From: a virus
Length of the DNA: 33,664 nucleotides
IMG/VR virus record: IMGVR_UViG_3300043803_000901
Coordinates: 1-33,664 of that record
Strand: one strand, 5' to 3'
Shown here: positions 7,368 to 15,252 of the stretch, piece after piece
Numbering within the stretch: the first letter of the stretch is position 1
How the letters are laid out: every line of letters begins with the position of its first letter
The notes under the pieces: generated by a model
Told to the model about the DNA's origin: nothing
The model's database searches: none
The model's input: only the letters and a program-made list of their open reading frames with translations
Translations under genes and position numbers: made by a program

Positions 7368-7625
7368 ATGATATACATTGCTGTTTTTCTGGTTGTGGTA
7401 GCAGCGCTTGCTATCTCAACAGCATACTACCTCTACGAGATGTACGCATCTTTGCGCATCTTAGCTAATCGAGCAGAATGGCTCACGCATGAGCTTGCAT
7501 CGGTTCGTAATACAGTTAATATTGCCGTACGCGGTAGGGAGCTGCGTCAGAACGAGACGCCACGTCCGGCACGAAAGACAACACCACCCACCATCAACAA
7601 CCGTCGAAAGGGCAACGGTCAATGA
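7368..7625 (+). CDS. Small membrane protein with a basic tail
   Basis: An 85-residue protein beginning with a strong membrane helix (IAVFLVVVAALAISTAYYLY), followed by a helix (ILANRAEWLTHELASVRNTV) and a basic, proline-rich tail. The topology is a single N-terminal anchor. Membrane proteins in early phage regions may act in host takeover or exclusion, but no family is recognised here. It overlaps the next gene by 4 bp (ATGA). Confidence 0.6.
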   Translation: MIYIAVFLVVVAALAISTAYYLYEMYASLRILANRAEWLTHELASVRNTVNIAVRGRELRQNETPRPARKTTPPTINNRRKGNGQ

Positions 7626-7840
7626 GCGAAATTATCCTATCAGATTCGGTGGATGCACCGGAAGTTGAGCAGCAGGAGCAAGCGTTTCCTGGACGCCAAC
7701 TGAATGTCATGCTGACGTTTACCGAGGAAGGCGTCAAGATTGATGTCAAGAGCAACCTTAGCGCTCTTGAGCAGCTCGGAGCGATTGAGGTATTCAAAGC
7801 ACACCTTCTTAGTTCAGCACTCGGATCACCCAACGAGTGA
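7622..7840 (+). CDS. Small acidic hypothetical protein
   Basis: A 72-residue acidic protein with a beta-hairpin-like middle (LNVMLTFTEEGVKIDVKS) and a helical end. Unrecognised. It is coupled on both sides, overlapping the membrane protein gene by 4 bp and sharing the A of a TGATG with the next gene. Confidence 0.6.
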   Translation: MSEIILSDSVDAPEVEQQEQAFPGRQLNVMLTFTEEGVKIDVKSNLSALEQLGAIEVFKAHLLSSALGSPNE

Positions 7841-8517
7841 TGACTATTAAGCCTCTGTATGAGGACAGTCCGGGCATGGCTGTCTCCGAAGCCCTACGTT
7901 TAAGTAGACTGGGCCGGGAGTGTATCTCGGCCTTGGAGCTGGGGCTATCAGAGAGACAGCTATGCCTTATGACTGGTCTTAGTCTTTCAGCGTTGGAGGA
8001 GTGTAGGAAGGTGGCGGAGCTTTATGCCGACGACAACACCTTTCTCAAGGCATTTCAAAACCATGACCTGCCAGCAGGTAGTCCATACAGAACGTGGTCA
8101 ACATTTCTATTGTCGCTCGGCATCAACACGATTTCGCAGCGAGAGGCGGATGTAATCATGGCTGGTGTCAAGTCATCCGTTCATCGGATTGCTATGGTGG
8201 CACAGGGCACGGCTGATCCGGAGATTGCACACAAAACGCTTGGGTCGCTGCGGTCTTGGCTTATGGGAAGGATACCGCCAACAGTCTGGTCTACAGTTGA
8301 CAGGAATTTCTTTGCCTACCAACGATGCTGTTTTTGCACGAAGGATGCTGAGGAACCTGAGCTCCTTGAAGTTAGGGGCCTACTGGTAACTCGATGCGTA
8401 CACTGCAAAGGAGAGGGTGCAAATGAAAGTGCCGTCAACTGGGAGATTGTAGCAATGGCGTACGCTGCGTATGCTTTGGAATGTAATCATGCCGCTGAAA
8501 TCTACCGAACGGTATAA
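7840..8517 (+). CDS. Hypothetical protein with helix-turn-helix-like and zinc-ribbon segments
   Basis: A 225-residue protein. The ATG at 7840 is chosen over the GTG at 7837 because it forms TGATG with the previous stop. Residues ~38-60 (LGLSERQLCLMTGLSLSALE) read like a helix-turn-helix that recognises its target through the second helix. Residues ~167-193 hold two cysteine pairs (RCCFCTKD and TRCVHCKGEG) in the spacing of a zinc ribbon. Such a pairing suggests a nucleic-acid-binding regulator or a transcription-linked factor. From memory, FlhC-like transcription activators have a similar size, an N-terminal helical bundle and a C-terminal four-cysteine zinc site; that comparison is speculative. 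Confidence 0.65.
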   Translation: MTIKPLYEDSPGMAVSEALRLSRLGRECISALELGLSERQLCLMTGLSLSALEECRKVAELYADDNTFLKAFQNHDLPAGSPYRTWSTFLLSLGINTISQREADVIMAGVKSSVHRIAMVAQGTADPEIAHKTLGSLRSWLMGRIPPTVWSTVDRNFFAYQRCCFCTKDAEEPELLEVRGLLVTRCVHCKGEGANESAVNWEIVAMAYAAYALECNHAAEIYRTV

Positions 8518-9319
8518 ACTGACTATTGGCGCTACTTCTGTTATGGCAATTCACGCATGCGTTGAAATGTTGTCATCCAGACGGATGGTTAGTCATACGC
8601 CAAGCGACATTATTGCAATAGCAATAGAGTCTGTTACCAAGGCCGTTCCGTGGCAAGTTAAGATGATGGCACGCTTTGGCTTTGCTGAGCGACAGAAGAT
8701 AACCTTAAAGGTTCGCAAGGACGTTAAAGACCAGGTGCGTTCTCTTGCAAAGAAGCACAACGTGACATTCGCCGTCATAATGGATGTCGTTATGACGATT
8801 TACTTCAAAGCGGCTGTAGTTGCGCTGTGGAAAGAACGCAATCCTAAATACATTGACATTATTCAGCGAAACAAAGACATCATGGTTCGCAGCTCTACAA
8901 TGCCAATGAACATCAAGCGCACCAGGGAGGTACAGAATAAGAAACGGAAACTTACACCACAAAAGGATGGAAACGAGATGAGACATCACAAGTATCTTGA
9001 AGAGTTGAATCAGCACATGGAAGCGCATGGCGGTATCGACAAATTTGTCGGCAAGAAGGTTCATGCGAATATCCATGCAAGGCCAATCGCCGGTAGCTTT
9101 GGCTTGACAACAGAGCTTGACCTCCCTGAAGATCAGAACCCGTGTACGCTGTACACATTCAACCTTTGGAAGCGTGGCCGTGGATACAACATCACTATCA
9201 TTGGCGGCCCACACAACGACAACGAAGGAGCTCCTGTATTGGAAACCGGTACAGTGCTCCGGCTATATGAAATCTACCGCAACATAAATTGGCGCACAGC
9301 CAATCCATATCAACAGTAA
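8489..9319 (+). CDS. Hypothetical protein with a possible ribbon-helix-helix segment
   Basis: A 276-residue protein. The ATG at 8489 is preferred to the one at 8471 because GGAA lies at 8478-8481. Around residues 70-100 the sequence KITLKVRKDVKDQVRSLAKK followed by HNVTFAVIMDVVMTIYF has the strand-helix-helix rhythm of ribbon-helix-helix DNA binders. The C-terminal ~100 residues look like a separate beta-rich domain, with a basic linker (NKKRKLTPQKD) between. No enzyme motif is seen. It overlaps the zinc-ribbon gene by 29 bp and precedes SSB by 9 bp, so it may belong to replication control. Confidence 0.6.
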   Translation: MPLKSTERYKLTIGATSVMAIHACVEMLSSRRMVSHTPSDIIAIAIESVTKAVPWQVKMMARFGFAERQKITLKVRKDVKDQVRSLAKKHNVTFAVIMDVVMTIYFKAAVVALWKERNPKYIDIIQRNKDIMVRSSTMPMNIKRTREVQNKKRKLTPQKDGNEMRHHKYLEELNQHMEAHGGIDKFVGKKVHANIHARPIAGSFGLTTELDLPEDQNPCTLYTFNLWKRGRGYNITIIGGPHNDNEGAPVLETGTVLRLYEIYRNINWRTANPYQQ

Positions 9320-9328
9320 GGAGGACCT

Positions 9329-9730
9329 ATGTCCATGTTCAAAATCACAGGGGTCGTGACGTTTGTTGGCCCAATCGAAACCTTTGGCGAAGGCAAGGAG
9401 TCACAGCGGATTATCGTTGAGACCCAGGATAAGTACCCGAATCACTTCCCAATCTCATTTTACGGCGTACGCATCGACGCCATTAAGAGTGTCAAGGTTG
9501 GAGATTTTGTTGAGGTAGAGACTTATCCTGGTGGTCGCCTGAAGAAGGGTGATCCTACGGTGGCGTTCGGCTACTTCAACGGCAACAACATCTTGGTTAT
9601 GAATACGGGTCTTGCTGGTCATCAGCCAACAACTCCATCGGCTGACCCGCTTGCCAATGTAGCTCGCGTTGATCCAGCCTCACAGCGAGCAAAGCAGATG
9701 GCAGCTTCCTTTGACGACGTGCCATTCTAA
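9329..9730 (+). CDS. ssb: Single-stranded DNA-binding protein (DUF3127-like)
   Basis: A 133-residue protein. The first ~95 residues form an OB-fold-like series of strands (FKITGVVTFVGPIETFGEG, RIIVETQD, VKVGDFVEVETYPGG, NNILVMNT). The C-terminus is a flexible tail ending in SFDDVPF, the acidic-plus-PF tip by which SSB proteins recruit replication partners. The fold order resembles DUF3127, an SSB-like family that I know mainly from Bacteroidota and their phages. The strongest Shine-Dalgarno in the region, AAGGAGG at 9318-9324, precedes it, fitting high expression. ATG 9335 is an alternative start with better spacing. Confidence 0.85.
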   Translation: MSMFKITGVVTFVGPIETFGEGKESQRIIVETQDKYPNHFPISFYGVRIDAIKSVKVGDFVEVETYPGGRLKKGDPTVAFGYFNGNNILVMNTGLAGHQPTTPSADPLANVARVDPASQRAKQMAASFDDVPF

Positions 9731-9758
9731 GGCAAACCCTCGTAGCAGAAGGTCAATC

Positions 9759-9788
9759 ATGGGGTAATTTCGCAAGGAGTTACCCCAT
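9759..9788 (+). promoter_or_regulatory. Perfect 9-bp hairpin with AAGGAG in its loop
   Basis: ATGGGGTAA at 9759-9767 pairs exactly with TTACCCCAT at 9780-9788. The 12-base loop contains AAGGAG (9774-9779). The hairpin lies in the gap between SSB and the next small gene, and is followed by TGCGTTTTC. It could be a weak terminator after SSB, or a control hairpin for the gene starting at 9798, though the loop AAGGAG is 18 bases from that ATG and so is too far for ordinary ribosome binding. Confidence 0.45.
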
Positions 9789-9797
9789 TGCGTTTTC

Positions 9798-10049
9798 ATG
9801 AAGTACGACCTTCTCCATAGACCGCGAGCAACTGTCAGAATTGTTACTGGCAGCGAGAGCCTTATTGGTAAGACGAGGCAGGGTCGCGTCGGTCTGATTA
9901 GCAAGCGATACGCTGGCAGCGGTGTGAGCGAGGGCGAGGTATGGCTGGTTGACGTGGTACAGGACTACGCCAACTACTTCATTATGATACCGATAGAGAA
10001 ACTCAAAGATGCCGCCGAAACGTCCGAGAATAGTCCCGTCACAGACTAA
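9798..10049 (+). CDS. Small hypothetical protein, SH3-like beta pattern
   Basis: An 83-residue protein with short strands separated by turns (GRVGLISKRYAGSGV, EVWLVDVVQDY, YFIMIPIEKL), as in small SH3-like barrels that end in 'ip-x-x-x-L'. No family can be named. Its last 41 bp overlap the start of the following fibre-like gene, so the two may be co-translated. Confidence 0.55.
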   Translation: MKYDLLHRPRATVRIVTGSESLIGKTRQGRVGLISKRYAGSGVSEGEVWLVDVVQDYANYFIMIPIEKLKDAAETSENSPVTD

Positions 10050-11607
10050 CATATCCGTACAAGACGTACGGGATTACGCTACTCCTCAAGGCGCTGCTAT
10101 GGCCAACGAGGAGATGCGGCGCTTGAAGATGGGGCTGCAAGAGATTCAGGAGCAGCAGCAGGCAGCGGTGACGCAGCAGCAGGCGGCGATACAAGTCCCA
10201 GCATCCCCAGCAACGGATACGCCTGAGCCTCCTACCCCGCCAACGACTTCGTACTCATGGTTTATATCCTCGCATACGAATCCGAGCGTGAGGGTAAACA
10301 ATGGTGATACCGTACGAATCAGCGGCATAAACGGCATCAACGTCTTGCAGAACGGTAGGAACCTGACGATCATGCAGGCTCGCTACATCTGGAATGTGCA
10401 AGGGGATGCAGGGTCTAGCGGTATCCGTAGCGGTGGAACACTTCGCATTGTCGGTGCTAACGGAGTCCGCACAACCGTAGCTGCTGGCGATCCGGTGGGA
10501 ACACTCACGGTTGACAGGCCATTGCAGGTTTACCAACGCTCGATTGTTATTGGTGGTCCTGACACTACCGGCCTTGACTTCTTCAACGCAGGCAACCAGC
10601 GCCCCACAAACCACGAGCACCGAGTGTTCTTTGAGGTTCGAGACGTTGGCAACGGCATTCGTCGTATATCTGGTTGGACATTTAAGGACCAGGGCGGTGG
10701 CGGCGGTGGCGGTGGCGGTACAGACTGGAATGCCTCTGACGGCACAACGACGGTCAACGTCGGTGATGGTGACACGGTAAACTGGGTCGGTACGAACGGC
10801 GTAACCGTTACGCTGAATCCGGTTGGCAATCAGTTCGTCATCAACAGGCCGCTTCAGCTTAAGCAAGATGGAGTCAATGTTGGTGGCCAAGACACAACGA
10901 CCATCAACTTCGACAACGCTACTCCTACTAAGCCAGTTGGCTATACCGATCAGGCATGGCATGAAATCGCCGACAATGGAACTGGGCAACGTACAGTAAA
11001 GACGTGGATTCCTCCGGGCTCAGGTTCTTATACATGGAATATCGAGGCAAGTGAGACGGCTGGAACAGCGGCTGTCGCCAGTGGTGCTACGGTGAAGTTT
11101 ACTGGTCAAAACGGAATCGTTGCTACCAGGTCAAGCGACGACATTACTTTGACATTCAATGGCGAATATGCGCCTGGTGGTGATCCTACTTCAGGCGTCG
11201 TGATGTTTGGCGAACTGATTTTCAATAACAATGATGTCGATGTTGTAATGGGGGGACCAAAAATCCCTCGACATTATGGAGTTCGCAAGGCAGTAGATAT
11301 CGTTCACAATTGGAATCTTGCCGATCCTAACAACTTCGAGTTCCAGTTGCTTGATATCAATCTTAGTGAACCAATTGGCGTTCCTCCGACGCAGAACATT
11401 GTTTATTATAGGTCGCCTTTATATACAATGTCTGGAGAGGTTTACCAAGGCTTCAATCAAGGATATCCGAGTGATATTGCTAGAATTATCTTCCGCAATA
11501 TACCGCATGTATTCGCATTGGATTCCAATACAGTCCGTGTCCATGCTACGATGAGTAGAGGGAAGCCTACTGAAATGCGTTTTAGATATATGCTGAGGAA
11601 ACTGTAA
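10009..11607 (+). CDS. Fibre-like structural protein with four beta repeats and a poly-Gly linker
   Basis: A 532-residue protein. Residues 27-62 form a helical, Q-rich segment (EIQEQQQAAVTQQQAA), followed by a P/T linker at ~65-80. Four copies of a ~42-residue motif follow at about 83-123, 127-170, 240-291 and 353-395. Each begins with W, carries G-[DAG]-T-V/L and then G-x-N-G-I/V, and ends in a hydrophobic strand. Copies two and three are each followed by a related stretch (RPLQ, then GG-x-D-TT). Nine glycines at 229-237 join the halves. The last ~130 residues differ in base composition. Head-fibre or tail-fibre use is likely; no peptidase or sugar-cleaving motif is seen. ATG 10099 is an alternative start. 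Confidence 0.75.
   Translation: MPPKRPRIVPSQTNISVQDVRDYATPQGAAMANEEMRRLKMGLQEIQEQQQAAVTQQQAAIQVPASPATDTPEPPTPPTTSYSWFISSHTNPSVRVNNGDTVRISGINGINVLQNGRNLTIMQARYIWNVQGDAGSSGIRSGGTLRIVGANGVRTTVAAGDPVGTLTVDRPLQVYQRSIVIGGPDTTGLDFFNAGNQRPTNHEHRVFFEVRDVGNGIRRISGWTFKDQGGGGGGGGGTDWNASDGTTTVNVGDGDTVNWVGTNGVTVTLNPVGNQFVINRPLQLKQDGVNVGGQDTTTINFDNATPTKPVGYTDQAWHEIADNGTGQRTVKTWIPPGSGSYTWNIEASETAGTAAVASGATVKFTGQNGIVATRSSDDITLTFNGEYAPGGDPTSGVVMFGELIFNNNDVDVVMGGPKIPRHYGVRKAVDIVHNWNLADPNNFEFQLLDINLSEPIGVPPTQNIVYYRSPLYTMSGEVYQGFNQGYPSDIARIIFRNIPHVFALDSNTVRVHATMSRGKPTEMRFRYMLRKL
10693..10719 (+). repeat. GGN tract coding nine glycines
   Basis: Nine consecutive GGC/GGT codons form a short G-rich tandem repeat in the middle of the fibre-like gene. 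It is prone to slippage in units of three, which would lengthen or shorten the linker without breaking the frame. Confidence 0.8.
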
Positions 11608-13334
11608 TGCCATTTCCAGTTGGATCGCAGGGTTTAGTACCTTGGATGAATGGTCGAATTGATGCTGGGGCAGGTGGAAGTCTGCCTAACAGCACAATTG
11701 TTTCTTTTGCACCCAATACAGTTATCGTTTTCAAATGGATTGAAGATGGTACATTTAGCCCGACCAATTTGTTTGCAATCAATTGTCATGGCAAGTGGGG
11801 TTCTGGTTATATCAGACATGAGGTTATTGTTCTGGTTGCTACCACTTTGCCCGCTGTGACGGATTATGTCGTTGCAGACAGAGCCTCACTTCCAATACCA
11901 GTAATCAACACAACAACGCTAGTTACTTCCGATAATTCGTACTGGCAAGCAGTAGAGCGAGTTGGATGGGTTCGGATAATGGCGAAGGTCAATGTTGGTA
12001 CTGTCTTTGCCTATGCAGTAAATGCAACTATTTACACGGTCACAGTACCGCAGGCCGATATACCCAAAATCAACAATGTTGAAATTAAACCTGGTGGATA
12101 CTACGATTTATGTTGGAATGGTAACAGTCTGCATGCCCCACAATATGACGCATCGTTCAATATCAATCCGCCCGGTAAACTTATCTGGGACAAATACTTT
12201 GATCGCACTGAGCTTAACAGTCGCATAGCTGGCGAGAAAGGTCTGTTCGAGGATGAGTGCTTGACTGCTGGCCAGATTGAAGCCGGTCAGGGAGTGCAAA
12301 TCAAATGGCGGAAGATGGATGGGAGTCTGACTGGTTATACCGCTGACCCTGTGAAGGCAGGCAATCTTGTCATCGAAGGGAATGCACTTCAGGCTGCGTA
12401 TGCAAATGGGGGCATTTACTTCAACGAGTCTTCTGAGTTCATCCAGTACCGTGACTCGGCTACGGTGAAGTTCGATGTATTCAAGGAAGTCAACAAGACA
12501 ATCATTAAGGCAAATGTCCAAGACCCACCACCGAACAACCGAGTTTGGACAAAGCACTGGTGGCTAGCTGCTGATGCAGCGAATCAGCCAGCATTCTCAA
12601 CGCAGACGGCGCAGGTGATTGCTGGGTTCAATGTCTTTGCTGGAGCTATCAGCTTTTCTGGTCATGGATTCTGGGATGTTGTCACGGCTGCACCGCTCCC
12701 CGTATTTCTGGGCACTGGCGAAGTCGTTGCTGAACACAGCGGAATCATTGACGCAGCTTCCGATCCAACTGGTCCTGGGCAGATACCGCCAATCCTGCCG
12801 ACACTTCTAACGCCTCCCAACAACCCGTTCCCACAGATGCAGTATCTGTTTGAGGGTGTTGAGATTCTGAAAACAGGGTGCTATCTCGTACATACAATCA
12901 TCCAAGGAAGATCGTCTCCGGCATCCATCGTGAATGATCTCCCGACACATGAGCACGAGATGGCGCTGCATTACTTCGTGAAGCGCGGTGCGACGTACTA
13001 CAACACATACTGCCTCGATCACAAGAGCAAGTTCTTCAATGGATACCTTGGCGGCGAACTGCCGCATGCTCCGTATCCAGGGATGTATAGCAACAAGTGG
13101 TCGCTACAGGGTACTGCAATACTTGCTCTGGAGGAAGGTGACCTGCTATTCGGCCAGGCCGCAGCAATTAGCTATGTGCCTGCGCCCGGTGTGGGAGGCT
13201 TCGCACGCAACTACACCGTCAACTATATCACGCAACACATCGAGTTCATGTCAGAGCGAGCATTGACAACAAATCTTTATCCGCATAACAATCCGTGGAC
13301 TGTAATGCAATTCTTTGACTTTACAGCTCCATAA
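11607..13334 (+). CDS. Fibre or surface protein with a C1q/TNF-like C-terminal pattern
   Basis: A 575-residue beta-rich protein whose ATG shares the last A of the upstream TAA (TAATG). Residues ~410-560 read as FEGVEILKTGCYLVHTIIQG, LHYFVKRGATYY, SLQGTAILALEEGDLLFGQA and YITQHIEFMSE. The order (turn into 'G-x-Y-x-v', a chain ending in 'r-G', then 'L-x-x-GD') is that of C1q/TNF-like jelly rolls found at trimeric tips of phage fibres. The N-terminal ~200 residues are coded by AT-rich DNA that continues from the previous gene. A receptor-contact role is plausible. Without structural or homology data this is a pattern-based call. Confidence 0.65.
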   Translation: MPFPVGSQGLVPWMNGRIDAGAGGSLPNSTIVSFAPNTVIVFKWIEDGTFSPTNLFAINCHGKWGSGYIRHEVIVLVATTLPAVTDYVVADRASLPIPVINTTTLVTSDNSYWQAVERVGWVRIMAKVNVGTVFAYAVNATIYTVTVPQADIPKINNVEIKPGGYYDLCWNGNSLHAPQYDASFNINPPGKLIWDKYFDRTELNSRIAGEKGLFEDECLTAGQIEAGQGVQIKWRKMDGSLTGYTADPVKAGNLVIEGNALQAAYANGGIYFNESSEFIQYRDSATVKFDVFKEVNKTIIKANVQDPPPNNRVWTKHWWLAADAANQPAFSTQTAQVIAGFNVFAGAISFSGHGFWDVVTAAPLPVFLGTGEVVAEHSGIIDAASDPTGPGQIPPILPTLLTPPNNPFPQMQYLFEGVEILKTGCYLVHTIIQGRSSPASIVNDLPTHEHEMALHYFVKRGATYYNTYCLDHKSKFFNGYLGGELPHAPYPGMYSNKWSLQGTAILALEEGDLLFGQAAAISYVPAPGVGGFARNYTVNYITQHIEFMSERALTTNLYPHNNPWTVMQFFDFTAP

Positions 13335-13349
13335 CGAAAGGAACACACC

Positions 13350-13721
13350 ATGTCAATCCACATGTACAACTCAGCAACACTGAGCACCGCAAATACCGAC
13401 ATCAGTGGTCAAACTGGGACGCTGGTAACGCTCCTTACCGGGGGAAACCCTGGTACGATTGTAGATGAAATCCAGTTGTCTGCGGCTGGTGTGACAACGG
13501 CTGGGGCGATACGGATGTATGTCACAGGAACCGGCGTAACTACGCTTATAGCGGAGTATGAAGTTCAGGCTGTAACGCCAGTTGGCGTAGACCCATTCCG
13601 GCCTACATGGAAGCAAACGATACGTCCATTGAATTTGAAGCTGCATACCGGCCAGCAACTTAAGTTTACCACGCACAAGGCCGAAACATTTCACGTCACC
13701 GCATTCTGCACTATACTCTAA
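13350..13721 (+). CDS. Small beta-rich structural-type protein
   Basis: A 123-residue protein rich in T, G and V with a jelly-roll-like strand pattern (GTIVDEIQLSAAGVTTAG, IRMYVTGTG, LKFTTHKAETFHVTAFCTIL). A GAAAGGA ribosome site lies just upstream (13336-13342). Small proteins of this style, following fibre genes, often decorate the head or cap fibres. No family is named. The TAATG junction couples it to the metallophosphoesterase gene. Confidence 0.6.
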   Translation: MSIHMYNSATLSTANTDISGQTGTLVTLLTGGNPGTIVDEIQLSAAGVTTAGAIRMYVTGTGVTTLIAEYEVQAVTPVGVDPFRPTWKQTIRPLNLKLHTGQQLKFTTHKAETFHVTAFCTIL

Positions 13722-14833
13722 TGCCAAGAATCCGACTTAGCGAAGAGGAGTACGAAGTCATACGTGAGCAACGTGATGCTAGGATACTGTCTATAAGGCG
13801 GGAAGGCGGAAGGGCGAGTGGCGCAACGATTGCCAACGCTATGGCTATGGCCTCTAAGGATTCCGTCAAAAAAGCCAAACGTATAGCAAAGAAGCCGCGC
13901 ACAACCGTACCTCCGCAGGACCGCGATGTGAAGGTTGCTGGCGGAAAGGCTGCTGCTGAAAAGCGGTCCAAGATTCTAGCTGAGTACAATGCAGCTATCT
14001 CACCCGACGTTCCTCGTGGATATGTCTTCGGCATGGATGAAGAGCAGCAGCCGGTCATGGGCGATCTGCGCAGTGAACAACTGTGCATCATTGAGCCTGG
14101 CAAGGTAGGCATTATCTCTGACGCGCACTGGCCGTTCCACGACATGTATAAGGGTGACAACGGTGAGATTCGTGGTGCATACTATACAGCCATAGAGCAT
14201 CTGCGTGCATGGGGTGTCAATACGCTTGTCCTCAATGGGGACATGATGGACGTGTATCATCTTTCCCGTCATGAGAAGCTGGAAGCCAAGCGCAACTGGT
14301 CGTGGGAACTTGACGTAGCACGCGCTATGCTCAAACACCTTCGGCAGTTCTTTGGCGATGGCGTGCGGATCATCTACCGAGAAGGAAACCACGAAGAGCG
14401 CTTCGCTGCATACCTCGCTCGCAAGGCTCAGGAGTTACAGGGAACCATTCATCTCAACGAGATGCTTGGCCTGCATGCGTTGAATATCGAGTGGTACGAC
14501 CAGCGTGCGAAGATGAAGGCTGGCAATATGTACATCGACCACGGGCATGAATACTTCGGCAGCGGTGGCATCGTAAACCCGGCTCGAAGCTATATGCTGA
14601 AGGCTTTTGACAACCTGATTGTTGGTCATGTTCACAAGACATCCGGAGTTCCTGTGCGTAAGCCCCTTGACGGAAGCTACCTGCAAGTATTCACGACAGG
14701 ATGCCTTTGCGATCTCAGCCCGATGTATGCCAGCCGCAACAACTGGAACCATGGTTACGGCGAGTTGACGGTGCATGACGATGGCAGCTTTACATTCCAC
14801 AACCGATTCATCATGGATGGAAGGGTGGTATGA
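13721..14833 (+). CDS. Calcineurin-like metallophosphoesterase with a basic N-terminal extension
   Basis: A 370-residue protein carrying the metallophosphoesterase motifs in order: ISDAHWPFHD (~130-139), LNGDMMD (~169-175), EGNHEE (~221-226), IDHGHEY (~272-278) and GHVHKT (~302-307). These bind two metal ions and cleave phosphoesters. The first ~125 residues are unusual: a helical start followed by a lysine-rich segment (SVKKAKRIAKKPRTT), which may bind nucleic acid. Phage enzymes of this kind are often called DNA-repair or nuclease-like, but the substrate cannot be read from the sequence. It overlaps the peptidase gene by 4 bp. Confidence 0.88.
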   Translation: MPRIRLSEEEYEVIREQRDARILSIRREGGRASGATIANAMAMASKDSVKKAKRIAKKPRTTVPPQDRDVKVAGGKAAAEKRSKILAEYNAAISPDVPRGYVFGMDEEQQPVMGDLRSEQLCIIEPGKVGIISDAHWPFHDMYKGDNGEIRGAYYTAIEHLRAWGVNTLVLNGDMMDVYHLSRHEKLEAKRNWSWELDVARAMLKHLRQFFGDGVRIIYREGNHEERFAAYLARKAQELQGTIHLNEMLGLHALNIEWYDQRAKMKAGNMYIDHGHEYFGSGGIVNPARSYMLKAFDNLIVGHVHKTSGVPVRKPLDGSYLQVFTTGCLCDLSPMYASRNNWNHGYGELTVHDDGSFTFHNRFIMDGRVV

Positions 14834-15147
14834 AAACACCGACATCATTCAAGCTCGGCGCTCATACGTGGAGAGTAAAGATTGTCAATCAGCTAGTTGA
14901 CGGTAGTCAGCACTTGTACGGTATCTGCCACATGGACGAGAACCGCATCGAGATTGCGCGTACAGTAAAGGGCCGCGAGCTATCCGAAGATTCTATTTTC
15001 CAGACATTCCTACATGAGTTTGTTCATGCGGCGCTGTATATCTTAGGTCGCGACGACAACGAAGAGCTCGCCGCAGGATTTGAGCAGATGTTATACCAAC
15101 TGCACAAGACGGCTAAGTATCCTAAGACTAATCTTCCACCCGTTTAG
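14830..15147 (+). CDS. Small zinc metallopeptidase-like protein (HExxH)
   Basis: A 105-residue protein with FLHEFVHAALY at about residues 60-70, in which H62 and H66 would bind zinc and E63 would act in catalysis. A likely third ligand is a glutamate in DNEELAAGFEQML. N-terminal strands with FKLGAHTWRVKIV and GICHMDENRIEIA match small phage SprT/ImmA-type peptidases. The substrate is unknown. It is coupled to the phosphoesterase by an ATGA overlap and is the last rightward gene before the leftward island. Confidence 0.78.
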   Translation: MKTPTSFKLGAHTWRVKIVNQLVDGSQHLYGICHMDENRIEIARTVKGRELSEDSIFQTFLHEFVHAALYILGRDDNEELAAGFEQMLYQLHKTAKYPKTNLPPV

Positions 15148-15252
15148 TTGACAGTTAGACAGAAAACTGAGTATAGAGCTCGTAATTTTTTGCCTTTTGC
15201 GGTCGATAGATTGTTTGCCATTTACCTGTCTATCAAAGCGGGGAAGATCAGA
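15148..15252. other. Convergent gap between rightward and leftward genes
   Basis: This 105-bp gap receives transcription from both sides. It contains the sequence TAATTTTTTGCC and two short imperfect stem candidates (CAGTT/AACTG, and GATAGA/TCTATC), but no convincing GC-rich hairpin with a T-run. I see no gene in it. Termination here is expected from the layout but is not clearly encoded. Confidence 0.4.

Noticed and set aside
10693-10719. Possible CRISPR-like or regulatory repeat in the GGN tract, and the other tandem repeats at 24601 and 24841
   Set aside because: There are no spacers and no palindromic repeats. Each is an in-frame, low-complexity coding run.
15204-15235. GATAGA/TCTATC stem in the convergent gap as a terminator
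   Set aside because: Only six pairs, a long loop and no following T-run on either strand.
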